In this document: positions 43,201 through 59,299 of the stretch, one piece after another
Layout of the letters: every line of letters begins with the position of its first letter
Numbering within the stretch: the stretch's first letter is position 1
Origin: Glandiceps talaboti
Taxonomy: Eukaryota > Hemichordata > Enteropneusta > Spengelidae
Length of the DNA stretch: 64,000 bases
Direction: 5' to 3'
Assembly: GCF_964340395.1 (NCBI RefSeq)
Contig: NC_135553.1
Location: 12,452,501 to 12,516,500 of the forward strand
Notes under the pieces: generated by a model
Databases searched by the model: none
What the model saw: only the letters and a program-made list of their open reading frames with translations
Told to the model about the DNA's origin: nothing
Translations under genes and position numbers: made by a program

Positions 43201-46200
43201 TATTAGTAGGAATTGAAGAAAAGAAAACTGATGCTGGTTTTAAGAATTCTGAGTGAATAATTTTCAGTAATTTAGGACAGAAACAGTAACTTATAATTCA
43301 TAAAATAATCAACACAGAAAGGCATCATATTTATTGAGAGTTTCATAGTACTGCAACCACGTATATTTACATAACAAGGCAATTCTAAGGCTATGGGAAG
43401 ACATATCATATGAAATTATTCAATTAAAGTGGCCATATGGATGAGGATTGGGTATTTATTTTGGATTTTATAATCTATAAAACAATTTTATCATGGCTTC
43501 TTACTTGAAAAATCAATGTGAAACAACATTGACAAAGTCTGTGTTTGTAACTCAGTACAGTGCAGAAAATTAAAAATGTGTAAATGTGTAATGTGTAAAT
43601 TTTACAAATTTATCAATCTTTCGTAATGTATTGGGTTTAATACAAGCAAGGACTTGGCATATGTTGTTTCACATTGATTTTTCAAGTAGGAAGCCATGAT
43701 AAAATTGTTTTATAAATTAAAAATCCAAAATAAATACCCCAATCCTCATCCATATGGCCACATTAATTCAAGCATGTCACTTCAGAGGTTCTATCAGTAG
43801 TAACACTAAAACTAACAGTCTAGTTATTAATACACCATGAAATAATTCCCTGTCAGAGATGTCATAACAATGATTCTTATAGTCCATTTACAGTAGTTCA
43901 TTTTTAAAATTTGTTGTTCATAATTGTACAATAAATATGGAAATTATCATACTGGTGGTGAAAAGCTGTATCTCATGTCATATTGTGTTGTGTTGTGTTG
44001 TGTTGTGTTGTGTTGTGTTGTGTTGTGTTGTGTTGTGTTGTGTTGTGCTATGTTGTGTTGTGCTATGTTACGTTATGCTATGTTGTGTTGTTAGTAATGT
44101 TATGTTGTATGTTATGTTATGTTTTGCTCTGTTATTGTAAGTTGTGTTGTGTTGTTATGCTATGTTATGTTATGACTGTTATGCTATGTTATGTTGTATG
44201 TTGTATATTGTGTTACGTTTTGTTGTATTTTATTGTAAGTTGCATTGTTATGGTATGTTGCATGTCATATTAGTTATGCTGTATTATGTTTGGTTATGTT
44301 AAGTTATGTTTCAATATTTACATGGATGTTTTCGAAATAAAGCTTCAAAATCTGACTTTTGTTGTTACACAAATACACAAGAAAAATACACAGGAAATGG
44401 TTATTGAAAAACATGTGAAACTGTCATGAATCAATCAATTATTGCAGTCAAAAGATCATCTTCAGCTATCACATTGCATGGAATTTTATGGAAATATACA
44501 TTATGGATTCCATACAGTGCAAAAATACTTAGAATGCTCATGGCAGCATGAAATGTATTACATTTTAAAGACTTGTACATTTCATACTATTTTGTTTTCT
44601 GTCTAATTTCATCTTCTTGTGCAGGGTCTACACATACATAATTTTGGATACATGTATATTGTACCTAAAGTCTTGGAACAACAAATTTATCGAAAACAAA
44701 CAACGATATAAGTCTTGGAACTGAGCCACATTCTTACATCAGATTTTAATCAGATTGAGTACTTGCTCATTAACATTCATTGTTGTACATTACCAGTCCA
44801 AGTCTATCAAAAAAATGCTGTTTTCAATGAGACTGGCCAGGCCTTACTTTCTGATAGTTTTCTCTATTGATAACATTGTGCCAAGTTCCAAAGTACAGAA
44901 AATATGACCAACTATGACAGCCTTAGTCTGACATTGTAATTGAGAATAGAACGACCTTCAGAACAATATTACAGGAACATGCCACCAGTCCACATGTCAG
45001 TATGGTTGACCTATGACCTGAACTAAAGTTTATGTGACCTTTGACCTACCAGATGATAATCACGTACATTTCAGTATTCTTTTACATACATGTATCTAGC
45101 GTGTTATTATTTTATCATAAGCCTATGAATTTCCAAAATGTACTTTGATTCATCCTGTTGACCCCTAAATATACCTTATCTTACACATTTTACCGTATGG
45201 TTAATTTTGTAAAAAATGACAGCAGAAATCAATTATCATTTCATCAAAGTATAAGCACAGTATAAAAGATTCCAATAAACAGATCATACCTACATTTATC
45301 ATGCCGACCCTACATGTCTCAATATTTTGTAAACTCATAGCTATAGCAGGAATACAGTCCAATATTTTTAAAAGCACATGTAGTGTTAACTGATCATCAT
45401 GAATTTTGTACATGTACTATTATATCTAGTAATTTAGTGTGAAAATACATTATCTGTCAGCTGTGAGTGGTGAGAGTACACTATTTATTTTGCATGGCTG
45501 TACAATTCATTATTCAATACATGGAAAGTACTCTACAGCATGTTGTCCTCAGTCTAAATGGTACACGTATCAATTCAAATATTCTGTATTGCTGTAAGTA
45601 TAAATAGTATGGTATATAAATTAATATGCATTGCCCTCACTATAAACAGTAACGTGTATAAATTATAACTTTTGACCTTTCCATGTAGATACACTAGCTA
45701 CTGTGAAAATGATATCTAGGACTAGGAGTACTTACGAAGTACAATTATCTGAAAATTAAAACTAGAAAACTAATAAATGTACAATAGGGATTGCTAACTG
45801 TAAGTCTACTAATTATACTGAATGACCATTTTCTAATGTAGGTCTAGAGAGGCTCTGTGTTTTTGTCATGTGTGGTGATCGAGTACATGTAGATTTGTAG
45901 GTGAAATCTGTGTTCCACTCCAGTAGGTATTTTATCTTAGTTCTTCACCAAAGTTATCGATACAGTATAGTAAAGAGTGTGCATATTCACTTGAGGAAAA
46001 GACTCGTCAGGAAAAGAAAAACAATATAAAAATCAGCATTATTATCAAACCATCAAAAAAAATATCAAATGAAATCAAATCATCACTGACATATTCGCTG
46101 TGCCCTGTGGGATTGCTCACTAAGTTATGGTACGAGGTATGAAACCTATACATGAAAGTGTATAAGTAGCTCCTACTCTGTTGGGTTCCCAAAGCAGTAA

Positions 46201-46487
46201 CAAAAACACTGCTTCTTCAACATTTCTATATCAATGCAACAAAAGAAAAGCAATGGCAAGACAGATAGATATGATAATAATATACAAATACATAATATTA
46301 CATGTATATATACATATGCAAGCAGATAAAACAAACTATTATTGAAATATATTATTATCTATATATCACATTACCACCCATCCTTCTCCATCCCTCATTA
46401 TTACTGTGTTATTATGTTGCACTTAATTATAGCACTCTTTTATCCCTTATGTGGTGACTCACAAGAAATTCTACTTTTTCTCATTTC

Positions 46488-46537
<50 letters not shown>

Positions 46538-49500
46538 TCTGTGTACACTCTCCCCTCCCTCTTCAATCACCATCACTTTAAAAAAAAAAATATTATTCAT
46601 TGTTTCCTATGATACAATAACACTAAATATGATAACATGATACTATAGTGAGACTTAATCTCCCGACTTCCCTAATGGCCACATTAATCATAGTCCTATA
46701 ATCTCTACCCCCCCCCCACCCCCCCCCCTTCCCCATGGATACAGTACTATTAATAATAACAACTATATGTATCTTACCCTGGAAGTTGTCAAATGAATAT
46801 TTTAATACTATGATAACAATATCAGGAACCATTTCTACTCATCAATATCATCTATAATCTATAGTCCATCATAAAATATTCACTACTAGTACAGTGGTAT
46901 TTCTTATCTGACACTCTGGATTAGCAAACATACATATCCACCTCCAGTACTGTACTCAAATTACATTACATCGTAACCATGGTAGCACACATGAATGTTA
47001 GATTATCAATACTTCAACTGAATTTCAACCATGGTGTTATATGACCTGATCAATTTTGTTCTAGTTTTCCCCGTTAATATGTCGAGGTTGTTATAAAATT
47101 AACATAATCCCGTTTTTAATAAATAATTACTTCTTAACCTGGTGGATTCTGACTGAAACAAAAAACCAAACATATTTCATAGTATATCTTCTTTTCTCCC
47201 TGAAATATCAGCTTTTTGACTGAATTTAACAATTTATTTCTAATCCATTCTTTTCTCTGATATCATAGTGAAATCCGTCTGAAATCAACATTACATGTTA
47301 GCATCATTTCTGAAATCTAACAGAAATGAACATCATATGTCAACCTCTTCTAACATGTCAATTTCTTACTGAATTTAACACAATATCTAGTAAAAACATT
47401 AATTCTTGAATTCATTGATGCAATCTGCATTTCTGAAATCAAAACTGTCTCATCAATTCTTAACTCATATGGTTGAATCTGGCCAAAATTAACCAACATT
47501 GTATTTCATAATTTAATTGTTTTCTGATAAAGCAGAATTTAACTAATCACCATTTTTTCATACATGATGGAATCTGACTGAATCAACATTATAATGTTGT
47601 TTACAAATTCTTTTCTGATATATATGATTGAGACTGAGAGTGAAATCAACACCATACATTTGTATTAAACTGAACATCAATTCTTAGGGCAATTGTTTTT
47701 CACCAAGATCAACAGTTCAAAGAAGGATTAACAAATATATTTGTTTAGTTTGGGGTGGTGTTTTGAGCCATTTTAGTTCTCATCCTACAAATTTTTTTTT
47801 TACTTTTAATGGATCTGTTTTATAGCCCTAAATATAAATATTTCTAAAAAAAATATCATCAATTTGAAAAATGGAAGAATTTTCGCTACAGTAAATGTAT
47901 GACACAAAAATAAAGTGTCAACAAAAGAACCATATTTTCCTCATGACATACTAGCTTTGTATTCATAGTTTACTGGCTTTGTATTCATAGTTTACTGGCT
48001 TTATATTCATAGCACTACATACTACTACATACTGATTTGAAAGAAAATTGATTGTGCTGTCTGAAACAAGTTTCAATTTTGTTCAATGTAGTTGGGGGGG
48101 GGGGGGGGGGGGGTTGTCTGAAACCTAAACTAAAAGAATTCAGTTTCTTATCCTACATTGAACTATTGATCTAGCCCGCTATCTGATCTAGGATGAAATC
48201 AACATAACATTTCACAATCAATTCTTCTCTCACACTGGGTAATTGACTGAAATGTGAAATGAACACACTTTAATCAATGTCTTCCCAACACTGTGGGGAT
48301 CTGACTGAAATGAACAACATATTTCAAAATTACTTCATTTCCGATGTGCTGGGATCTACCTAAAAGGTCTATGATGGAAACATGTCAACATGCATGTAAC
48401 AATCCATTTCTTTAAGTTCATTCATTAGAATAAATGGAATGATATTTCTAATACTGTAAACCTGGAAATGTTCTTCGCGTAAGATTTATTTTCGCTACAA
48501 AACAAAAGCGCGAAAATAAGTAGTAGTGAAAATATATATTTCTGCATAATGCAATGTACCAGTATGGTTATTAGTGAAAATTAATCTTTGTGAACTACAT
48601 GAAGACTGAAAAATCGCAAAATTTTCTAGTCGTGAAAATATGCAGGTTTACAGTATCACTTGCAGCATAACCCAAAGTCCAATTAACAGAAATTATACAT
48701 GCAGCAGAACTAACATTGAGAGACTAGTCTGGAAATATATTCATCACATGATAAACTAAACTGGAAAAATACACTAGAATAATAACATGTACACGACCTT
48801 GTCCTAGATAGCCACCACACCTATACATTAGTTACATGAATTCATCTCCTTTGGAATACTAAGGTTAACAAACAAATCGAGAATTATACTACAGAATTAT
48901 CAGCTTCATGATCATTTTTTTTCAGATTCTTTTTTTTTTTTTTTCATTTTTGCATTGTACAACAAATCTTACAATATATTGGATTGCCAAAGGTATTAAA
49001 ATATACTGCAGCTCAGTTAACAAGTACAGGTATATTACTCATAGTAATCAAATAAATTATCAGAGAACCTGAGGGTGTACTGATAGAATGTGCATAACTG
49101 ACAAATACCATACTTTCACACCTGATATTTAGGCCAAATACTCCAATTTCTGTGTAAATTTTCTTCCTGCAGTATTTTTTTGGTCAATATTTTTCTTTAA
49201 AATCATATTCCACGCCTTTAAGTTTTACAACATCGTAAACCACAGCCTCTTTTATGGCACGGTACAAGATGTGCCACTTTCACAGTGTCGCAGAAGAAAT
49301 AACAACTTGGGTTTGCGAGAATGGCTTTTAAGACTCTCAGTTGAATTTAAACAGTATAGTAGATGCAAATACATAAATAATATAATAAAATATATGACTG
49401 GCCTACCTGCCCAATTTTTCTTAATTTTTGCATTACATATATTGAAACTACCCTTTTCCAGGTTGTTCAACACCTCCAGCTACTGAATGACTAAGATTGG

Positions 49501-50409
49501 ATTATTCTGTTGGATCTACTGAGTCGCCGAAGGAACAGTGATTTGTTCAAAATACGTCTGTTTTTAATCCAATGTGGAAGAAAAGAACTGACAAGTATAT
49601 TAATCATGGTGTTTCCATGGTTACCATAGATGGTGTGATAGTGTTGCATGTACTTTACAGTTTTAAATAATAATTTCTTATTATAATATTAAATATGATA
49701 TCAAATGTCTTTTAACATAATAGAAATTTTCATATCTTTATAAAATGTAAATTCATTTATATTTTGAAAAACAGAAATACAAGGCATACTGAGGCTAACA
49801 TTTTAAAGATCAAATTTGTCTAAAAGCCTTAACTAATGTTACGCAGTCCTGAACAGATTTTTATTTCACTTCCTGGGTTTTTTTTTACATGACATAATGC
49901 ATATTCCAACTCACCACAGCTTGACAGGTGTTAGAATCCTGAGGAATATAACAATATATATCCAATTATCTGGACTACAGCAATCTCATATCAGAGTCAA
50001 ATTTATTGATTAGGAAGGCAACTATATTTCTGTATTAAATGGGTTCCTACTACTATGGCCTCTATAACTGAGTTGGGTTGATGAATTTGACACTTATATT
50101 TCAACTACCATGGCACCATTCGGTGTTATATAGATATATTTGACAGTTTTTCCTAGCTACTTGATATGACCTTCATTGTGTTAAATCAATATTACTTCTG
50201 GTATGGCAACTAAGGTGGGCATCGGTTGGAACAATGGATTTGATATACATTGTATCATCATATATGCCTTCCCAACATACTCACAATGTCACCATGTTCC
50301 CCTATACATGTTCCCTTCCACATACAAGTTCATACACAAATCTCGATATCCCCCCCCCCCCACCACCACCACCACCACTTCACCACATACAAATCATATC
50401 CCAGGCATA

Positions 50410-50505
<96 letters not shown>

Positions 50506-53500
50506 GCAGTCACACATGCACACGCACACGGACACACACACACACATGCATCAAGCCCAGAGACTTGGCTATCAACCTTGACAATGTCATTTGCCAGACT
50601 CTGAAACACCAGTATGTCATCAATGCTACATAGCCAAGTCTCTAGCTGGGCTAAAATCCATAAATAAACACACATAACCTCCCATATACATCTGCCGACA
50701 TCAGACTGTGGACAAATGGAACCTGGTACAAACAAGTAAACAACTGAATATTGGATTAATAACACTTGGCACAGCATGTTGGAAGTACAGACTCTTGTAT
50801 TACATTCCACCATTTGATAAGAACAGTTTTATTGCCACTTTACATAATAGTTCAGTTCACAAACAAATTTCCAGTTCCCCTGGCATTTCATGTATGTGTA
50901 CATAAAGATACCATAAAACTGTTCCTATCAAACCATGGTGTGTAATACAAGTCTCTGCTGTTCAGAACATGCTGTGCTAAGTGTTTATTCAGTTGTTTAC
51001 TTTCCCTGTTAGTAACAGGTATCGGTTATCCTCTATCTGATGTCAACACTTGTACAACCATAGAGATCCCCTCCACTGTCTATGGTACAACTACTAACAC
51101 ACACATAATATTCTCCCATACATGTACCTTTAATTCACACATACACCTAAATGTGCATTATCACTTTCTTTCACATGATACACACACATAAAAGCTTGTG
51201 ACATTATTACATGTATAAACAAACAGTATTTACAAGCTACTAAAGTTGATATGTTTTACAGACATATGGCTGCTACTGTACAGCATTGTGTACAATTAAC
51301 TGTCTCACGCTGTCAAACTTGGGTCTCGGTCTTGTAAGTTGTACTCTTGTAGGTTTCTCCAAACTACAGACGGGTCGCAAGCCAAGAGACTATTGTCATG
51401 GTCTTTATCTCAAGCTGCATGACAAGTTTCTGGGCTATACAATTGAATCACTAGTGCCAATACTGGTTTAAAGGTCACTGTCCTGTCTTTCTTTCAGTGA
51501 AATCTACTCCCACCATTCAAGATATGCTATTTCTAAGTCAATATTTACCAAATGATTTAAACTTTGTAGTCTGAACAAAACCACAATAGTAACAAATGGG
51601 CTAAAGTCATAGTGACCTTGTCACATCTCAGCATGTATGTCTGGTTACTTGTATACATAAGTGAATATACACTTTACATATACAGTAAATTGCTCTTCAC
51701 TTTGATTTCCTTTAATTAAAGTGGCCATATGGATGAGAATTTGGCATTTATTTTGGATTTTCATTTGATAAAACAGCTTCACTTTGTTTTTATACTTGAA
51801 AAAATAAAGCGAAAGAATATATACCAAGTCCATGTTCATAACTCAATACATTGCAAAAAGATGCAAAAAGTGTAAAAAGTTTGTTATTGTGCGTACAATA
51901 ACAAAGATTTTACACATTGTTTAGTGTTTTGCTGTTTATTGAGATGTGAACATGGACTTGGTATATGTTATTTCACATTATTTTTTCAAGTAGAAAAACA
52001 TAGTGAAGCTGTTTTATAAAAAAAAATCCAAAATAAATACCAAATTCTCATCCATATGGCCACTTTAAACATTGCAAAACCATAGAGTGAAAAATACATG
52101 TACTCGTATCTATTACCTTGACTGAAAGGATAAAAATAAAATTTGGATTTTATGAAGGGAGAGAGAACCACAGCTTTGATTTGTACCAGTATAGTATGCA
52201 TGTAGTAAATGCAACACACCTTTTAATCAATTCTGATAACAACAACAGATTATTACATAATCTGAATCAGTGATAAAAGTCTACTATCTTGACATGTGAT
52301 ACAAAGCTAGAATCCAACAGCTGCAAACATTTCTACAACATGTATTAAGACCTTTGTATAATGTATAACATACATGTACTACATCCAAATAACTGAATAC
52401 ATAAATGTGAATATTCATTGAAAGGACTTGGAAGATATTAGACAACGTTATATTTTCTACATTTTTCAAAAAGATGCAGCCTTATTTCTGCCATTCTCTA
52501 TTGATTCTGGCTTTGTTACAGTTGTTCATACAATTCTTTTCCAGGCTTTTTCCAAGATTTTTTACATTCCTCAATTTCAGTTTATGTCCAGGTTGTAATG
52601 TGATGATCACGCAATATTTCTCCTCTTTCCAACTAATATATACATTTTGTAGTTCTAAAACTCACATCACATTAATCATGGCAACTTTCCTACAATTTTT
52701 TCATTTTTTTCTATCTTATCATAATTTTTATTTGTGATGTTTTCCTAAAAAAATTAACTACATCACCTACAAAGTGTTGTTGATTTTAAATTTGTAAACA
52801 CAATCTACACATGTGTCCATTTTAACTGTCAGGTGACCACCAGATGCTAATCAGCTGATTAGATGTTGTTTACTTCTTACCTGGCTCATTTTCAGGCTTA
52901 ATGACTGGAATATCTGGCAGTGAAATTCCTGTAACTTGCCTGGAAGTAAAACAATAAACAAACTTATTAGTATTCAAAATGGCTGAAAACCCATGGCAAT
53001 AGACATCATCAGAATGTCATCAAACTATACCCATAATGCATTGTCCCAAAGTTAAAATCCAAAGGTTTTTGCATCAACTTAAAATAGTAATAAACACTAC
53101 AAAGTGTAATAACACACAGTCTACACTATAGAAGCCAGTTACTCTGAAATAGAACAGTTTCTGGCTTGACAAAATCTTATCAGCATTCCTACATTATATT
53201 GCCTGGCTCAACAAAAAATCTTACTAACAAATTTGCTACATTTCATTGCCTGGCTTTACAAAATCTTACAGTTGCTAGATTTGCTCTACAATGATCTTTG
53301 ACTACGATCCTGGATTTCATTTACAAGTTGAATGTTTGTCACAGAAAAGTCCTGTTGCTCAAAGGTATAGTTTAAATTAATTTTAAGTTATTCAATTTCA
53401 TATTTTCTAAAGACTAAGCAAGCAAGGAGCTAAGCAAGGAACTAAATGAACGGTAATAGAATGGAAATTATACTGTAGCAATCTAAATTCAGAAGATGAA

Positions 53501-55249
53501 CATTGTGCAGTACTATCAAATACATGTATAACTTTAATCTAAATCTGCACTGGAGCAGATTTTGGCAAAATAAAATTGCCGGTTTGACAGTACTACATAC
53601 TACAACATTGGAGAATGATTTACATAACATCCACTATTTCTAAATATTCCTTTCAACAGCATATTATGTATATCTGAGGTAGAAGGTTGTACGCATCTGC
53701 AAAGGAGGTTATATGCCTCAGAGAAGGAGGTTATATGCCTCTGAGAAGGAGGTTATATGCCTCAGAGAAGGAGGTTATATGCCTCAGAGAAGGAGGTTAT
53801 ATGCCTCTGAGAAGGAGGCTGTATGCCTCTGAGATGTACTTTTATCTACGGATAATCTCAAGATTGATACCAGACCATTATAGTACATGTATATTCACAC
53901 TATATATGATTAACACAGTTACACCTAAATACACAACATGCAGAATTACATAAACCAACATTCAGTATGACAGAGGTTGTATTAATTACTTTTTTTATAA
54001 GTACATAATTAAACTTAAAGTCAGAACTATGACTGAACTCAATGTATACCCATGGTAGACATATGGTAGTAATGTTTCATGACTTTTTTCCCATCTTATT
54101 TTTTATATAAAATTTTTCTTTTGTTCTGACAAGTTACTTGAAGACTGAATAATGTTTTGTTCTCACAACTTACTTGAAGACTGAAAATGGTTTATTTATC
54201 TTCTTCATCCCATGTTGAAATACAGCTTCAAACTGAGCACAAAGACAGGACACTCTACTGTCACCATCTGTAGCTAACTCAGTACGACCACCAAATCTTA
54301 CTTGACACTGTTTTACAGCATCAAGTAGTCGGTCCAGAAGGTTCTGTCTCTCATTGGGTAATATATCTCCACCTATGAAATAATCATAAATAAGAAATAA
54401 AGAAATATTACAAAATGTTGATGATATAATTGTTTATGCTATGAGGGTAATACATAATAATTCTACATAGACAAGGACCCCGGTAAGTTAATTGCAGTGG
54501 TCTATTTAGAGATATTGACTAAAATCTTACTTTTGCCTTCCTCCATAGAGGTAAACTCGACAACAATATATGGCAATGGATTGATAGTAAAATAGCTGCT
54601 GCTACAGTGCTAGGTTATACTACCACTAGTATTCAAGCTATTAGAAACTAAATCTAGGCTTAGGTTGCACACAAGAAATAATCTGTTGACGTTGGTCACA
54701 AATGGCAACTGTCATAACTGGGTGTACTACTACTACATTTGTACGTTTTAGTCTCACTCTCAGCATGCAAGTATAACCCACTTTTTTTATACTTCCATGG
54801 TTTCGGTGACTTGTTCTCATTTTCAGCGATGACGTTCCATTTTCAGTTTCTATTCTAGACATTGAGTGACGTTACACTGTAGTTATTTCAAGGATGGGAT
54901 TTCCCCAGTTTGAACTTTACTGTTACACGCAGTGTGAAAATGTGAGAAATCGAGCAAGCTGTTTTCTCTATCTGAATCTACGTCAGATCTGTTCGTACAC
55001 TGACCATGGTACAAAATACAAAACATCAAAACATTTCAACGTTCGGGGACCAATTACCAGTTTTAGATAAAAACAATAACACAAAAACAGCGCAAGTGGA
55101 CTCCGCCCACTCCTCTGTCTGTATTGCTCTTATCAGAAAAGTACACATGCCCGGTGCGGTACATTGTATTTTAACGACGGGGCAGACATCTTCACATGAT
55201 TAACACTTGTGAACAATTGAATTAAACACATATACTTACTATTACTCAT
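28659..55249 (-). CDS. SNX29: Sorting nexin 29 (RUN domain, coiled coil, PX domain)
   Basis: Nineteen minus-strand exons: 55240-55249, 54174-54372, 52881-52939, 42990-43164, 40404-40536, 39475-39574, 38208-38876, 37088-37187, 36548-36630, 35998-36061, 35421-35549, 34426-34511, 33654-33726, 32259-32412, 31383-31432, 30630-30723, 30094-30234, 29279-29418, 28659-28785. All introns are GT-AG and every junction keeps phase, giving 861 residues (vertebrate SNX29 is about 813). The N-terminus is [16 protein letters not shown]. The RUN domain is about residues 15-190 ([42 protein letters not shown]). A Lys-rich stretch opens exon 7. Coiled coil is about 510-680 and the PX domain about 697-820 ([32 protein letters not shown]). 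PX domains bind phosphoinositides and RUN domains act with small GTPases (family knowledge), so an endosomal trafficking role is likely. The last exon is the least certain because its C-terminus is poorly conserved. It is head-to-head with RPL10. Confidence 0.5.
28786..29278 (-). other. SNX29: SNX29 intron 18
   Basis: GT-AG intron between the last two coding exons. No embedded element is recognised. Confidence 0.5.
29658..29699 (+). other. G-rich tract with G-quadruplex potential
   Basis: Runs of 3-5 G separated by short loops (GGGGTGGGGGTAAGG, then GAGGG, GGGTGGGTGGGG) on the plus strand within SNX29 intron 17. Confidence 0.5.
31533..31906. repeat. Compound (TG)n/(TATG)n microsatellite
   Basis: About 374 bp in SNX29 intron 14, about 100 bp from exon 15. 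The long frames across it on both strands are artefacts. Confidence 0.5.
32445..32799. mobile_element. TTAA-flanked palindromic MITE, copy 2
   Basis: It starts TTAAAGTGGCCATATGGATG and ends with its reverse complement through CCATATGGCCACTTTAA, with near-perfect arms and centre TTGTTATTGTACGTACAATAA-like (GTACGTAC core). The TTAA at both ends suggests piggyBac-type target-site duplication. It lies in SNX29 intron 13, only 32 bp upstream of the exon 14 acceptor. Confidence 0.5.
32920..33001. repeat. 41-bp tandem duplication
   Basis: CAGTCTGTTGACATAAAT begins at 32920 and again at 32961, with a few differences. It is in SNX29 intron 13. Confidence 0.5.
36342..37276. repeat. Pair of ~60-bp direct repeats flanking SNX29 exons 8 and 9
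   Basis: Copies at about 36342-36404 and 37216-37276 share AGGGGGCGCTATTCAGG, then TTTTCAG, then CCAGTACTGT. Both exon 9 (36548-36630) and exon 8 (37088-37187) lie between them. Confidence 0.5.
36650..36884. repeat. 48-bp minisatellite, 5 copies
   Basis: Units begin at 36650, 36698, 36746, 36794 and 36842. On the plus strand they read as a 16-residue repeat starting QLQQW. It sits in SNX29 intron 8, about 20 bp upstream of the exon 9 acceptor. It is antisense to the gene, so probably not coding. Confidence 0.5.
39211..39343. repeat. 35-bp tandem repeat, 4 copies
   Basis: ACACACCACCCTACTGTGGG units begin at 39211, 39246, 39281 and 39316. CACCAC and GTGGGTG within the unit can pair. It is in SNX29 intron 6. 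Confidence 0.5.
40251..40296. repeat. (CAA)n microsatellite
   Basis: About 15 CAA units in SNX29 intron 5, directly beside the duplicated exon 5 fragment. Confidence 0.5.
40308..40382 (-). pseudogene. SNX29: Duplicated 3' part of SNX29 exon 5 in the following intron
   Basis: These 75 bp repeat 40404-40478 with a single difference (40362 versus 40458), 96 bp apart. The copy keeps the reading frame ([15 protein letters not shown] and onward to GGRQ), and reading through from exon 5 meets no stop. It lacks the GTAAGT donor: it ends CAG followed by AGTGATG and a (GTT)n run. It is probably not spliced into mRNA, although the GT in AGTGATG might act as a weak donor. Confidence 0.5.
41113..41131. 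repeat. Poly(C) tract, 19 C
   Basis: Homopolymer in SNX29 intron 4. Confidence 0.5.
42465..42665. repeat. Dispersed repeat, inverted relative to 27087-27290
   Basis: The reverse complement of this stretch matches 27087-27290 over about 200 bp, for example GACAAAGCTCTTATGAAACA and CATCCCTGATTTACACTTCT. It is in SNX29 intron 4. Confidence 0.5.
43424..43766. mobile_element. TTAA-flanked palindromic MITE, copy 3
   Basis: Starts TTAAAGTGGCCATATGGATG and ends CATCCATATGGCCACATTAA, in SNX29 intron 3. TTAA is present at both ends; the centre is diverged. Confidence 0.5.
43984..44310. repeat. (TGTTG)n pentanucleotide array decaying to TTATG-like units
   Basis: About 13 regular TGTTG units to about 44050, then increasingly degenerate TGTTA/TTATG units. 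Confidence 0.5.
50411..50501. repeat. (AC)n microsatellite
   Basis: About 45 AC units preceded by C11 and CCA runs. The overlapping frames are artefacts. Confidence 0.5.
51716..52068. mobile_element. TTAA-flanked palindromic MITE, copy 4
   Basis: Starts TTAAAGTGGCCATATGGATG and ends CATATGGCCACTTTAA around a GTGCGTAC-like centre, in SNX29 intron 3. Very similar to copy 2. Confidence 0.5.
53704..53833. repeat. 22-bp minisatellite, about 6 copies
   Basis: GGAGGTTATATGCCTCAGAG units begin at 53704 and 53726 and continue, with an A/T variant in the CTCAGAG/CTCTGAG site. It is in SNX29 intron 2. Confidence 0.5.
54138..54180 (-). repeat. SNX29: Duplicated exon 2 donor sequence of SNX29
   Basis: The exon 2/donor text (CAGTCTTCAAGTAA on the minus strand) occurs at the true donor (exon end 54174) and again 36 nt downstream (54138). 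Use of the second site would put an in-frame TAA straight after the first donor, so it would truncate the protein. Confidence 0.5.
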
Positions 55250-55667
55250 TTTTCATTTCGTGGTTCTTTATAAATGACCACGAGCTTTCCTTTATCGTTC
55301 TGGGAAACCGATCGTATGTTGACGGAGGTTTTGTATTATGTGACTGATGCAGAGTCATATGCAGCTTGTTTCCTGAGACTGAGCTGGAGCCATTTTGTTG
55401 TGATTTAGCTCATCACGTGTTTCTTGACCTCTTGCACAGCGTTTATTTAAAGCATATGAAATTTTGATTAAATTTGGTATCTTATGTAATTATATATATA
55501 AATATATATAAATACACATAAATGTCTACTAAAAAGATTAAAGTTAAACAGATGTGCTTTCAAACATGGTTAGTTAACCAACAATTATTTCTGTTGTGTC
55601 CAAGGTCGAATTTTTTTTCTATATAACGCCCTCTCCCGACCTATGAGAGAACATTCAAGCAATCGAC
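55250..55667. promoter_or_regulatory. Shared head-to-head promoter region of SNX29 and RPL10
   Basis: Only about 418 bp separate the SNX29 start codon from the inferred RPL10 transcription start. It contains CACGTG (E-box, 55414-55419), GCCATTTT (YY1-like, 55389-55396) and TATATAA (55620-55626, about 45 bp before the RPL10 start, so not an ideal TATA position). Bidirectional activity is inferred from the arrangement. Confidence 0.5.
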
Positions 55668-55679
55668 CTTTTCCAGCAG
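55667..55679 (+). promoter_or_regulatory. RPL10: RPL10 TOP-like 5' end and non-coding first exon
   Basis: CCTTTTCC followed by AGCAG and a GTAAGC donor fits a terminal oligopyrimidine start typical of ribosomal protein mRNAs. The 5'-UTR intron runs 55680-55856 and the second exon begins AACGTCAAG before the ATG at 55866. Confidence 0.5.
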
Positions 55680-55865
55680 GTAAGCCGCCATGATTGTGTG
55701 TTGTGTAGATAGTTCAACTAAATATCTCGCTGCATCGGATATATCTTCAGACATATTTTGAAACTTATGTTCAAAAGTAGTAGCAGAAACATCAAAGTAT
55801 CATAGGACAGCGCGATTTTTATAATTCTCATTCTCTTTAACTTCATTTTTCAACAGAACGTCAAG

Positions 55866-59247
<3,382 letters not shown>

Positions 59248-59293
59248 ACTAAAATGACAGAATTTGCAATGATCTGTACTTGTACAATGTTTT

Positions 59294-59299
59294 ATTAAA
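59294..59299 (+). promoter_or_regulatory. RPL10: RPL10 polyadenylation signal (ATTAAA variant)
   Basis: ATTAAA 47 bp after the stop codon, a spacing typical of the short 3' UTR of ribosomal protein mRNAs. Confidence 0.5.

Larger units (their letters stand above)
43165..52880 (-). other. SNX29: SNX29 intron 3 (9.7 kb)
   Basis: The largest intron. It holds two MITE copies, a TGTTG repeat, AC repeats at 46491-46535 and 50411-50501, a poly(G) run of 20 at 48094-48113, a C-rich run at 46709-46728 and a 22-bp triplicate at 47947-48010. No nested gene is supported on either strand. Confidence 0.5.

Noticed and set aside
50203-50813. His/Thr-rich and Val/Cys-rich frames
   Set aside because: Produced by the (AC)n microsatellite in SNX29 intron 3.
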